Shown in pieces: positions 18,361 through 27,510 of a stretch of DNA of 64,000 nucleotides. The position numbers and the translations under genes are program-made. Location of the stretch: the NCBI GenBank assembly GCA_943788895.1, contig CALSRZ010000004.1:148748-212747 (forward strand), given 5' to 3'. Every line of letters starts with the position of its first letter. The first letter of the stretch is position 1. The stretch is from an uncultured Pseudomonadales bacterium (GTDB lineage Bacteria > Pseudomonadota > Gammaproteobacteria > Pseudomonadales > Porticoccaceae). The notes under the pieces are model-generated. The model was not told where the DNA came from. It saw only the letters and a program-made list of their open reading frames with translations, and did no database searches.

Positions 18361-19227
18361 TTAATGCTGGATTTGCAGCCAGTCAGCTACGCCAGCGGCC
18401 CAGCCTTCGGGGCCGGTTTTTATGCTGATAGAACAGTTCTCGCTACGCGTTAATGTGGGCGGCGAATGATTATCAGACTTAATAATCAGTGCCGATGAGG
18501 CCTGTTCAAGCATTGAAATATCGTTGCCGCTATCGCCAATTGCCAGAGTCTCGCAGCTGACCTGATCTGCTTGTTGAAGGTAGAGGTTTTGCAGCTGCAA
18601 CAGGGCGCGGCCCTTATCTATATCGCCGCCAATACTTAAAAACCGTCCGCCCTGCAGAATAGTTGCACCCTGGGATTGCAGCTTTTGGATAAACAGTTTT
18701 TTGCGCGCTATAGTCCCTGTCCAATGCACAGGCTCACTAAACTCTCGCTGATTGGCTAATGCCGCCATACTGCTACTCAGACCGGTTAATTCGGCAATAC
18801 CTTGAACCCCTTGGTGTTTAAACACAGAGTCAAAGGTCTGGTATTCGCTGGAGAATTTATCGCAATTGTCGTGCAGTAAGCTCAACCAGGTTTTACGCAG
18901 TGGTGCGTTTTTTATGACCCAGAAATTATCAACGGCTACTGAGTTTTGCGGTTGGCTGGAGAAATAACCCTGGGGAATATAAATAGCGGCTCCATTCTCA
19001 ATAACAAATGGGTGGGGGCTATTTAACTGTTTGCGCAGTGGCAACAGCTCGGCCATGGTTTTGCTGGTAATTGGAATAACCGGTATACCGAGCAGCTGCA
19101 GTTTTTCGAGCATGTCTACTGCCGGCTTAAAGCTGTAGCTGTGATGGTCGAGCAGGCTGCCATCCAGATCGGTAAATATAAGTTTTACAGGTACGCTAAA
19201 GTTTTCTGAGGACAATGCTGTGGTCAT
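18361..19227 (-). CDS. HAD-IIB phosphatase, probable glucosyl-3-phosphoglycerate phosphatase
   Basis: 288 residues from the ATG at 19227 (AAGG 10 nt upstream); an in-frame GTG at 19245 is less likely. HAD motif I is FTDLDGSLLD, motif II the PITSKT stretch, motif III the GRFLSIGGDIDKGRAL lysine region and motif IV AIGDSGNDISMLE. This is the mannosyl-3-phosphoglycerate phosphatase subgroup of HAD-IIB. As first gene of the operon with gpgS it should dephosphorylate glucosyl-3-phosphoglycerate to glucosylglycerate. The sugar specificity is inferred from the neighbour. Confidence 0.85.
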   Translation of the reverse strand: MTTALSSENFSVPVKLIFTDLDGSLLDHHSYSFKPAVDMLEKLQLLGIPVIPITSKTMAELLPLRKQLNSPHPFVIENGAAIYIPQGYFSSQPQNSVAVDNFWVIKNAPLRKTWLSLLHDNCDKFSSEYQTFDSVFKHQGVQGIAELTGLSSSMAALANQREFSEPVHWTGTIARKKLFIQKLQSQGATILQGGRFLSIGGDIDKGRALLQLQNLYLQQADQVSCETLAIGDSGNDISMLEQASSALIIKSDNHSPPTLTRSENCSISIKTGPEGWAAGVADWLQIQH

Positions 19228-19290
19228 AGTTTCAAGCCTTGGCACAGAGCTTGTCTATTGCTCTCCAATGGCCGATAGCAGACTGTTGAG

Positions 19291-19307
19291 CGCACCGATT
19301 TGGTGCA
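19291..19307. promoter_or_regulatory. NtrC-like binding site upstream of the glucosylglycerate operon
   Basis: CGCACC-GATTT-GGTGCA matches the NtrC consensus TGCACY-N5-GGTGCA at all but the first base, and its core GCACCGATTTGGTGC closely resembles the glnA enhancer boxes of enteric bacteria as I remember them. It lies 64-80 bp upstream of the phosphatase ATG. A GG-N10-GC pair on the minus strand (19273-19260) is a weak candidate sigma-54 -24/-12 element 21-35 nt closer to the gene. Nitrogen control would fit the biology of glucosylglycerate, but the box is nearer the promoter than usual enhancers. Confidence 0.4.
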
Positions 19308-19377
19308 AACGTTGTCAGGATAATTTGCTTTTTGCCCCAGGATCACCGGATAAAATTCCTTTATTTTCTATTAAAAC

Positions 19378-19425
19378 TGCACTGTTGACAGCATTGGTGC
19401 GTCTGCACCAATAGATAACAGTGCA
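19378..19425 (-). terminator. nested 48-nt hairpin after the glpD-like gene
   Basis: Outer arms TGCACTGTT (19378-19386) and AACAGTGCA (19417-19425), inner arms ATTGGTGC (19393-19400) and GCACCAAT (19405-19412), loop GTCT, interior loop 6 x 4. On the minus strand the structure is followed by GTTTTAATAG, a short T-run, so it can end the transcript of the FAD-dehydrogenase gene that stops at 19541. The remaining 19228-19540 gap holds the NtrC-like site and no further gene. Confidence 0.5.
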
Positions 19426-19540
19426 ATGCTTGCCAGATGTTTAAATCTATAGGAATAGGTATTGCAGTAATCATGCCAAAGCGGAAATGATTGCGACTGG
19501 AGTGCTTGTTAGGAGTGGTATTAGGCGCGGGGTTTACTAA

Positions 19541-20695
19541 TTAAATATCGACTTTTGATGAGTCCTGAACTCTACGGCGCTTTTCCAGCCCCATAGATTT
19601 AATCACTCTTTTGATTGCTGTCTCAGCGGTCGCTCTATAGCCGGTCAGCTTGCCACCGTAGATTGCCAGATAGTTTTCGCTCTCCGCAAACTGTACTTCG
19701 CGGCTGCGACTAAAGGGTGTTTTATCGCCGCTGGGCAACACGCGTAAACCAGCCCAAGCTTTAATCGGCTTATGGTTAAAGTGCGGGAAGTGATAGCGAA
19801 TAACCTCGAGTAAATACTCTATCTCTTCGGGACTTGGGTTCACTTGATCCGGGTTTCCACTAAAGACTTTTTCCGTCGTACCCAGCAGAGTGCCACCTTT
19901 ATAGGGCATAACAAATATTGCCCGGTGATCCTGTTGAGCTTCCAGATAAAAGCAGCGATCACTCAACTGCTCAGTGAATTCCAGATGAGTACCCTGAACC
20001 AGATCAACATCTACCATCGGTGGCGTGGGGGTAATGGTTTTGGCGACAGGATTAATCCATGGTCCGGCAGCATTGACCAGATAGCGACAGTAAATAGTTT
20101 TGCTATCACCGTTTAAATTAAGCCTAACTGAATAGCCTTTATAGGTTTTTTCTGCGCTGATAACAGTTGCCGGACAGAGCAGGGAAGCTCCATGGGACTG
20201 TGCGGAGAGAGCGACACGGCGGGTGAGTGCTCTATCGTCAGTCTGGGCATCCTGATAGGCAAAAACCGTTTCCAGATCGGCGGTGTTTAGTCCGTTGAGT
20301 TGTTTCCACTGAGCGCGCGGTAGGCGCTTAAAGCCAGCGAGGTTTTTACGTCCGGCAAGTATTCTATACAGGCTAAGACCTGCAAACAGTTGCCAAGATT
20401 TGTGCTGACTATTTTTGTAGACCGGCAGGTAGAACCAGTTTGGTTTGACGATATCACTGGCAATATTGAGCAGGATACGGCGCTCTTTAAGGCTCTCACG
20501 CACCAGACCAAATTCAAAGGACTCGAGATATCGCAGGCCGCCGTGAATTAACTTGCTTGATTTTGAGGAGGTTCCAGCGCCCCAGTCGCTCTTTTCCAGC
20601 AGAGCTACAGACAGGCCTGAGAGGGCTGCTGCCTGAGCGATGCCGGCGCCCTGAATACCACCGCCAATCACACAAATATCAAAATTTTGTTCCAT
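19541..20695 (-). CDS. short FAD-dependent glycerol-3-phosphate dehydrogenase-like protein
   Basis: 384 residues. N-terminal dinucleotide fold ICVIGGGIQGAGIAQ (about 7-21), then the GlpD/GlpA signature SSKSSKLIHGGLRYLE and, near the end, GLRVLPSGDKTPFSR and YGGKLTGYRATAE. The catalytic DAO domain is complete, but the roughly 120-residue C-terminal cap domain of full-length GlpD/GlpA (about 500 residues) is absent; the stop follows directly after the GKLT helix and no homologous coding sequence follows, so this is a natural short form and not an obvious frameshift. Probable role: oxidation of glycerol-3-phosphate to dihydroxyacetone phosphate with electrons to quinone. A glycerophosphodiesterase lies just upstream. 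Confidence 0.8.
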   Translation of the reverse strand: MEQNFDICVIGGGIQGAGIAQAAALSGLSVALLEKSDWGAGTSSKSSKLIHGGLRYLESFEFGLVRESLKERRILLNIASDIVKPNWFYLPVYKNSQHKSWQLFAGLSLYRILAGRKNLAGFKRLPRAQWKQLNGLNTADLETVFAYQDAQTDDRALTRRVALSAQSHGASLLCPATVISAEKTYKGYSVRLNLNGDSKTIYCRYLVNAAGPWINPVAKTITPTPPMVDVDLVQGTHLEFTEQLSDRCFYLEAQQDHRAIFVMPYKGGTLLGTTEKVFSGNPDQVNPSPEEIEYLLEVIRYHFPHFNHKPIKAWAGLRVLPSGDKTPFSRSREVQFAESENYLAIYGGKLTGYRATAETAIKRVIKSMGLEKRRRVQDSSKVDI

Positions 20696-20779
20696 CTATG
20701 CTTCCATTTCCTGTTTTGGCGGTGTCAATTTAGTCGCTGGTTTTAAATAATTATAGTTTAAATACGCTTGATATAGAGT

Positions 20780-21526
20780 TTAACCGCTGTTGCCAAGCAG
20801 TCCACTGATATCAAATGTCTCAAGCATAGGAATATTGCATGCGCTCAATGCTCTGGCCAGCTCAACAGTGCCTACTTCGTAGGCAACCAGCTGTGTCCTC
20901 AGCTTACTGAGGTCTGATTGCAGGGGAATAATAGCCTGATTAACAAAGGTGTATTCACCCTCAATGTCATTGACCTCAGGGCTATCAATATCCTGCCAGT
21001 TGCGCAGAACCACGCCAACCTGCGGCCAGCCCTGACTTCTGGCGCTCTGTATAATCTGGTAATCAAAGCTGATCAGTACAGCACGCTCGGCGATCGGCTG
21101 TAAAACCTCAGAGACCTTAGCCAGCATTATCTGGCGATTAAACTGCTCTATGGACTCTTCTTTGAGTTCGACAAACAGGGTTACTGCCGGGTGCTGGCGA
21201 ATAATCTCAACCATTGTGTGCAGTGAAGAAATAGTCTCTTCAATAAAGTCTCTGCCAAGTCGCTGTGGCTCGTAGGCGGAGAGTTTTTCCAGTTCTTGCA
21301 GGCTTAAGTCATATACAAATCCAGTGCAGCCGCTGACTCTTTGCAGGTCGATATCGTGATAGACGATTGGCTGTTGATCGCGACTTAGCTGAATATCAAT
21401 TTCGACGAAGAGGGCACCGCTTTTAATCGCCTCGGTAACGGAAAGTGCGGTGTTTTCTGGATAGCACTTCTGATAGCCGCGATGGGCGACAAGCTGCTGA
21501 TTTGATAGTGGCTGAGTTTGCTGCAT
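20780..21526 (-). CDS. ugpQ: glycerophosphodiester phosphodiesterase, cytosolic type
   Basis: 248 residues with no signal peptide. GDPD motifs: LVAHRGYQKCYPENT (about 12-26; catalytic His, Arg, Glu), VEIDIQLSRDQQPIVYHD (metal ligands Glu/Asp and second catalytic His) and LFVELKEE. It hydrolyses glycerophosphodiesters to glycerol-3-phosphate and an alcohol. Standing 84 bp upstream of a glycerol-3-phosphate dehydrogenase on the same strand, it probably forms a two-gene phospholipid-headgroup salvage unit. UgpQ rather than periplasmic GlpQ because there is no export signal. Confidence 0.85.
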   Translation of the reverse strand: MQQTQPLSNQQLVAHRGYQKCYPENTALSVTEAIKSGALFVEIDIQLSRDQQPIVYHDIDLQRVSGCTGFVYDLSLQELEKLSAYEPQRLGRDFIEETISSLHTMVEIIRQHPAVTLFVELKEESIEQFNRQIMLAKVSEVLQPIAERAVLISFDYQIIQSARSQGWPQVGVVLRNWQDIDSPEVNDIEGEYTFVNQAIIPLQSDLSKLRTQLVAYEVGTVELARALSACNIPMLETFDISGLLGNSG

Positions 21527-21625
21527 AGAGATGCGCTGATAGTTTGTTTAATTACAGTAACTATACGGTATGCAGAAGCCCCTTTGAAGAGAGAGGCTTT
21601 GTTCTAAATAACTAAGGGCAGGCTA

Positions 21626-22467
21626 TTACAGCAGGCTTTTTTCCGCTGCTGAAACCGATTGCAGGATCAATGTATTGATGGTCATTGGGCCCACACCACC
21701 GGGAACAGGGTGTATAGCGGCAACTCGATCAACCAGAGGGGCCAGTTCGATATCGCCAACACCGCCAGGGATGGTAGCCGGCATCAACCACCACAGCGCC
21801 ATCTTTAATCCACTCGGCTTTAATAAACTCGGGACGACCTACAGCGCCGACCAGAATATCAGCCTGCTTAATTAGCTCGTGGAAGGTTTTGTGTTTTTGA
21901 GTGACAGATGGTCACTGTTGCATTGGCATTTAACAGCATCAGCGACATTGGCTTGCCGAGAATAGGGCTGCGACCAACCACAACGGCATGCTTGCCTGAC
22001 ATTTCAATATTGTAGCCTTCGAGAATGCGCATAATGCCCTGAGGTGTTGCGGAGCCATAGGCTTCTTCATTCATGGCCATACGCCCAAAGCCGAGACAGG
22101 TACACCGTCGACATCTTTTGCCAGGGCAATAGCATCGAAACAGGCGCGCTCATCAATCTGTGCAGGCACGGGGTGCTGTAACAGAATGCCGTGACAGTTG
22201 GGTTGCTGTTGAGCTCTGCAATCTTTTCCAGCAAGCTGTTCGGTGCTGGTCTCTTCGGCCATCTCTACTGCGATAGAGTCCATGCCAACACGCTTACAGG
22301 CATTCTGCTTCATCTTTACATAGGTTGCCGAGGCAGGATCGCCGCCGACCAGAATAGTTGCCAGTATAGGCGCCTGACCATTGTTCTCTTTAAGGCGGCA
22401 ACGCGTTGGATAGTTCAGCTTCGGTTTGCGCGGCCAGCGTTTTGCCATCAAGAATCAGTGCAGACAT
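21626..22467 (-). pseudogene. folD: folD, methylenetetrahydrofolate dehydrogenase/cyclohydrolase, about six frameshifts
   Basis: Start [14 protein letters not shown] at 22467, end ...LQSVSAAEKSLL at 21626; the joined frames give a near-full-length FolD of about 280 residues. Conserved blocks: [76 protein letters not shown]. Reading frame is lost at about 22400, 22235, 22195, 22095, 21895 and 21785, each a single-base event (for example CATCCCTGG reads in frame if one C is removed). The coding sense between breaks is pristine. FolD supplies 10-formyl-THF and is normally indispensable, so sequencing or assembly error is the leading explanation over true decay. Confidence 0.9.
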
Positions 22468-22609
22468 GTTTATACCTGTTTAATTCAGTTTAATTAAAAG
22501 CGGCGACAAAATAGGCGAAGGCTCGTCTAAAGCAACCTTTTTTAGACATATAGAATATTTTAATAGTAATGTGCAAAACAGGGAGTGTCTGGAAAGAGTA
22601 CAACGAAAA

Positions 22610-22686
22610 TGGGGTGGACGACGGGGATTGAACCCGCGACCACCGGAATCACAATCCGGGGCTCTACCAACTGAGCTACGTCCACC
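22610..22686 (-). tRNA. tRNA-His (GTG)
   Basis: Complete cloverleaf with anticodon GTG in the loop CTGA-type arm ATTGTGATT. The extra G(-1) at 22686 pairs with the C73 position and CCA is encoded at 22612-22610. Last of three tandem tRNA genes. Confidence 0.97.
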
Positions 22687-22726
22687 ATTGAGAACGTGAC
22701 ATACATGTGGGCCCATCTGATAAAGA

Positions 22727-22803
<77 letters not shown>

Positions 22804-22821
22804 ATATTACAAGCCGGAAAG

Positions 22822-22898
22822 TGGTCGGGGATGAGGGATTCGAACCCCCGACATCCTGCTCCCAAAGCAGGCGCGCTACCAGACTGCGCTAATCCCCG
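22822..22898 (-). tRNA. tRNA-Pro (TGG)
   Basis: Acceptor stem CGGGGAT...ATCCCCG with the C1 start typical of proline tRNAs, anticodon TGG in CTTTGGGAG, encoded CCA at 22824-22822. First gene of the tRNA cluster; the promoter should lie in 22899-23092, where I see no clear boxes. Confidence 0.97.
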
Positions 22899-23092
22899 AA
22901 TGTCTTACCATGCGGTCTCTTTCGAGAGCGCGCATAATACTGACCATCCCTGATTGCGTCAATGCGAAATTAACATCTTGGCGAGTTTTTTCACTATTAA
23001 TGCGCTCAGGGATAAACTGATACTTTGAAACCCTGTATTCAACCCACATCTACTGACATACTGCAGCGAATTATTCCCTATTAACTTTCTAT

Positions 23093-23750
23093 ATGATTGA
23101 GATCACCAGCCACTGTCCACTGTGCCTTTCTGCTGATACAGCGCATTTTAGCCGCGATCAGCTTCGCGATTACCTGCGTTGCGAGCACTGTAAGCTGGTT
23201 TTTGTACCTCAGACAGTTTCATCTCAGCTCTGCGGATGAGCAGGCCCAGTACGATCTTCATGAAAATAACCCCGATGATAGTGGCTATCGAACGTTTCTT
23301 AGTCGTTTGGCCGATCCATTACTGGAGCGACTGCCAGCCAATGCCCAGGGACTAGATTTTGGCTGTGGCCCAGGTCCCTGTCTTTCGGCCATGCTCGAAG
23401 AGCAGGGCCATTCTGTTGCTCTCTATGATCTCTACTATGCGGATAATAGAGAACTACTTACTGTTGACGCTGATTATGACTTTATTACCGCGACAGAGGT
23501 GATTGAGCATCTCTCTCAGCCAATGGACGAGTTGCGGCGGCTGTGGAGATTGCTAAAGCCAGGCGGTTATCTAGGACTGATGACCAAGCTGGTGGCTGAT
23601 GCGGATAAATTTGCTAACTGGCACTATAAAACCGACCCGACCCATATCAGTTTTTTCTCTGTGCAGACCTTTGAATATCTTAGCCAGCAGTGGGACAGTT
23701 CAGCAGAGATTATTGGCGCCGATGTAATTATTTTTCGCAAGCCGCTATAA
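23093..23750 (+). pseudogene. zinc-ribbon class I SAM methyltransferase, one frameshift
   Basis: The true start is the ATG at 23093: MIEITSHCPLCLS...LRCEHCKLVF, a four-cysteine zinc ribbon (CxxC at residues 8-11 and 30-33). The frame then hits a stop at about 23237. Removing one T from GTTTCATC near 23218 joins it to the continuing frame: VHLSSADEQAQYDLHENNP, then the SAM motif GLDFGCGPGPCLS, acidic loop VALYDLYYADN and motif LLKPGGYLGLMTKL. Joined length is about 218 residues. Its target is unknown; the CxxC ribbon is common in bacterial methyltransferases acting on small molecules. The 3' end overlaps the convergent decarboxylase gene by 23 bp. The frameshift is probably a homopolymer error. 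Confidence 0.82.
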
Positions 23751-25137
23751 CTGAATCCCGGGCATGAATAAAAGCCTGCACTGAGCGGCTTATATCCTCT
23801 GGCGTTGTCACCCAGGAACAGACGCTGATACGGATAACTTTTTTACCCTTCCACACTGAACCGCCAACCCAGCATTCACCGGATTTTTGAATAGCTTCCA
23901 TAATAGACTGGTTGGTAGCCTCGTCGCTGGATGCTGAGACAATCACCTGGTTAAACACCACATCATTAAGAATCTCAAAGCCGGCATCATTAAGTTGCTC
24001 GGAAAATTCTCTGGCACGCTGATGCATACCAACCACAAGCTCATCGACACCGCTACGACCGAGATATTTTAGTGCAGCCCATAACTCAATAGCTCTGGCA
24101 CGACGGGACATCTCCGGTGTGTAGAGCATACCGTCACGGCTATCGCTATAACTGGATGTCAGGTAGGCGCCAGTGGCTTGCAGCGCGGTTACCAGTGCCT
24201 CTTTATCGCGACAGAGTAAGATGCCACTGTCGTAGGGTGTGTTTAGGGTTTTATGGCCATCCACAGACCAGGAGTGGGCTTTTTCCATACCTGCGGTCAG
24301 ATGTTTTAGCTGCACGGTGCCACCAGCCCATAGACCAAAGGCACCGTCGATATGTACCCAGGCATCGACGGCATTAGCGTTAGCACAGATTGCCTCAAAG
24401 GGATCAAAGGAACCGGAGTTAACATTGCCGGCCTGAAGCAAAACAATGCAGCTGCTATCTAGTGTTGGCATCTGTTGGGGAATAATGCGCCCCTGATCAT
24501 CGGCATCAACCCATTCAATATTATCCAGCCCAAAGCCGAGCAGGGCGATGGCTTTAATTACTGCGCCATGGGTTTGGCGACCGGCAATAATACGAATCGG
24601 CGGCGCGCCGTTATGGCCCTGTTGATTAAAGTCCCAATTATGGTTCTGATAGATGCGATAGCGGGCTGCCGCCAGGCCACAGAAAATTGCTGAGGAAGTA
24701 CCGCTGACAAATCCGGCTACCGTGTTTTCGGGCAGGTCGAGTAATTGTTTTAGCCACTGTTCGCAGACCTCCTCGAGCTTTGCCGTAATTGGCGACATAA
24801 CTTGCAGGGCAGAATTTTGATCCCAGAAATCGGTGAGCCATTTGGTGGCCAGGGTAACCGGCAGAATACCGCCATTTACAAATCCAAAGTAGCGGCCACC
24901 CGTTTGCGCCACTGAGGCAGGGGAGCCATATCGGTGTAACTGCTCAAGAATTGCTTTGGCATCACCAGTGTTTGCAGGCAACTCTTCGGCAAACATATCC
25001 AGCTCTTCAATCGCTTTTGCGGAGGGAAATACATTGCGTTGCAAAGCTTCGTCGGCATAGTCAAAGGCGTAACCCTGTGCCTGTTTAAAAAGCTCTTTAA
25101 GCTGTTGCTCTCGCTGCATTTTTTCACGCAAAGTCAT
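23728..25137 (-). CDS. group II PLP-dependent amino-acid decarboxylase
   Basis: 469 residues. The PLP lysine is in SWSVDGHKTLNTPYD, preceded by AWVHIDGAFGLWA (Asp contacting the pyridine nitrogen) and the upstream RQTHGAVIKA histidine stacking on the cofactor: all typical for the glutamate/aromatic-L-amino-acid decarboxylase fold. The FGFVNGGILPVTLA segment is shared with bacterial tyrosine/DOPA-like decarboxylases of unknown substrate. No transporter or antiporter sits beside it, so it is not an obvious acid-resistance system. Divergent from fadB (118-bp gap). Substrate not assignable from sequence. Confidence 0.85.
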   Translation of the reverse strand: MTLREKMQREQQLKELFKQAQGYAFDYADEALQRNVFPSAKAIEELDMFAEELPANTGDAKAILEQLHRYGSPASVAQTGGRYFGFVNGGILPVTLATKWLTDFWDQNSALQVMSPITAKLEEVCEQWLKQLLDLPENTVAGFVSGTSSAIFCGLAAARYRIYQNHNWDFNQQGHNGAPPIRIIAGRQTHGAVIKAIALLGFGLDNIEWVDADDQGRIIPQQMPTLDSSCIVLLQAGNVNSGSFDPFEAICANANAVDAWVHIDGAFGLWAGGTVQLKHLTAGMEKAHSWSVDGHKTLNTPYDSGILLCRDKEALVTALQATGAYLTSSYSDSRDGMLYTPEMSRRARAIELWAALKYLGRSGVDELVVGMHQRAREFSEQLNDAGFEILNDVVFNQVIVSASSDEATNQSIMEAIQKSGECWVGGSVWKGKKVIRISVCSWVTTPEDISRSVQAFIHARDSVIAACEK

Positions 25138-25255
25138 AGTGATTTATCCATAGATAAAAGTAGAAACGCTCAGTCGCAGTTAAACATAGACTATGCTTTT
25201 AACCAAGATAGAATATCAGCCTCTTACTCAACGACCAACAAGGAAATAGACCGCT

Positions 25256-27413
25256 ATGTATCAGGGAAAAACACTGAGTCTTAAAAAGATTGAAAACGAT
25301 TTTGCGGAGCTAAACTTTGATAACCAGAGTGGCTCGGTTAATAAATTCAATCAGCAGACACTTGCTGAATTACGCGAGGCGGTTGATCTCCTTAAGGCTA
25401 GTGACCATATTCAAGGCGTGCTGTTAACCAGTAGTAAATCGGTATTTGTGGTCGGTGCAGATATCACCGAATTTAAGCAGATGTTTGCCTCCAGCAAAGA
25501 GGTTTTTATTCAGGCATCACAGATTGTAAATGGCTTGTTTTCGGAGATTGAAGATCTACCTTTCCCTTCAGTGGCGGCTATAAATGGCTTCGCGCTGGGC
25601 GGTGGCTTTGAAATCTGTATGGCATGTGACTACCGAGTTATCTCTTCAAAAGCCGCTGTTGGATTGCCGGAAACCAATCTGGGTATTCTTCCCGGCTGGG
25701 GCGGTTCAGTTCGCTTGCCGAGGCTTGCGGGTATGTTTGCGGGAATTCACTGGATTGCCTCTGGCGAGCAACAAAAGCCGCAGATGGCATTGAGTGCCGG
25801 TGCTGTTGATGCAGTAGTCGAACCAGAGGAACTGCGCGCTGAGTCGTTAAAGATGCTCGCTGAGCTGGCTGATGGCAGTCGCGACTATCAGGCTCGTCGA
25901 GTACAGAAGACTTCTCCAATTGAGCTCTCTGAAGAAGAGTTGAAAGCTACGGCAGAAAACTTTTCCGCTGCAATTGTCGGCAAGGTAGGTAACTATTTTC
26001 CAGCGCCCTTAAAGGCGGTTGAGCTGATTACCAGTGCAGCGACACTGGGTCGTGACGAGGCAATTAAGCTTGAGAACGAAGCTTTCTATGAAATGTCCAG
26101 AACACCTCAGGCCCGTGCTCTGGTAGGTCTGTTTTTAAGCGATCAGTATATTGTTAAGTTAGCCAAGAATCGCAGTCGCGCTCTGGCCGATAAGTTTATC
26201 CCGGTAAAAACTCCCAGCGTGATTGGCGCCGGTATTATGGGCGGCGGTATCGCCTATCAAAATGCCATCAGGGGCTTACCGGTGGTGATGAAAGATATTA
26301 ATCAGGATGCTTTGGATCTGGGCATTAAAGAGGCCAGTAAGTTACTGGGTAAGCGCGTTTCCCGCGGTAAATTAAGCGAAGACAAAGCTGCGCAGATTCT
26401 CGGCGCAATTACGCCAACGCTCGACGATAAGGCACTTGCTCAATGCGATATGGTTGTTGAGGCGGTAGTTGAATTAGAGACTGTTAAGAAGCAGGTATTA
26501 CCGGCGGTGGAATCTCTGGTTGCCGACAGTGCCTTTATTACCTCAAATACTTCGACGATCTCAATTAATCGACTGGCTGAATCACTGCAGCGACCGGAAA
26601 ATTTCTGCGGTATGCACTTCTTTAATCCGGTGCACGCTATGCCTTTAGTGGAGATTATTCGCGGTGAGAAAACCTCTGATGAAACCATAGCCGCTGTTAG
26701 TGCCTATGCGCTGGCGCTGGGTAAGAAAGCCTATTGTGGTTAATGACTGCCCGGGATTTTTAGTTAACCGAGTGCTATTCGCGCTGCTATCTGGTCTTGA
26801 AATGATGCTTGCTGAGGGTGCTGATTTCCAGCAGATCGATAAGGTTATGGAAGCCTGGGGTCTACCTATGGGGCCGGCCTATCTAATGGATGTGGTGGGT
26901 ATAGATACCATTAATCACTGTTACCCAGTACTGACCAATGGCTTGCCTGAGCGCTTTAGTAAGGGCGATAACTGGCCTACAGATATTATTTTTAATGCTG
27001 GCCGTCTGGGTCAGAAAAATGGTCTTGGCTTTTATAAGTACGAGCTCAATGAAAAGGGTAAACCTGCCAAGCTGGTTGATCCAGATGTTGTTGCAATGTT
27101 TGAGTCACAATTTGGCGCAGCAAAGATGCTTGATAAGCAGGAGATTACTGATCGCTTGATGCTGTCTATGGCGATGGAGATGGTTCACTGTTTGGAGGAG
27201 GGCATTGTTGCCTCACCAGCAGAGGCAGATATGTCGTTAATCTATGGTGTTGGTTTCCCTGTTTTCCACGGTGGTATCTGTCGTTGGATGGATGAGCAGG
27301 GGTTGGATTCGATTGTCGAGCGCGCTGATCAATACACTCAGCTAAGTGAACTCTATCGCCCAACAGAAAAACTTCGTCAAATGGCCGCTAATAGGGAGTC
27401 GTTTTACTCTTAG
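25256..27413 (+). pseudogene. fadB: fadB, fatty-acid oxidation complex alpha subunit, one frameshift
   Basis: Joined length about 719 residues, the usual FadB size. Enoyl-CoA hydratase/isomerase part: GADITEF, LGGGFEICMACDYRV (oxyanion loop), GLPETNLGILPGWGG with catalytic Glu. Hydroxyacyl-CoA dehydrogenase part: Rossmann VIGAGIMGGGIAY, SNTSTISINRLA, GMHFFNPVHAMPLVEII. The frame breaks near 26738: GGTAAGAAAGCCTATTGTGG continues as KKPIVVNDCPGFLVNRVLF if one base is removed. AAGGA precedes the ATG. The partner thiolase gene fadA, normally immediately downstream, is missing here. Beta-oxidation of long-chain acyl-CoA in the cytoplasm. Confidence 0.9.
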
Positions 27414-27510
27414 TTTGGAGGTCATAATCCGGGATACCTAATATCGTCGCAAGGTTATAGCTGCTTTTGTATTAGGGTTTTATTTTTCTTAAGGTGTATT
27501 GCGATAATTC

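Noticed and set aside
19239..19254. TTGGCACAGAGCTTGT, a near-perfect sigma-54 promoter on the plus strand
   Set aside because: It points away from the glucosylglycerate operon and into the antisense of the glpD-like gene, with no plus-strand gene downstream; the -12 element ends GT instead of GC. Probably chance.
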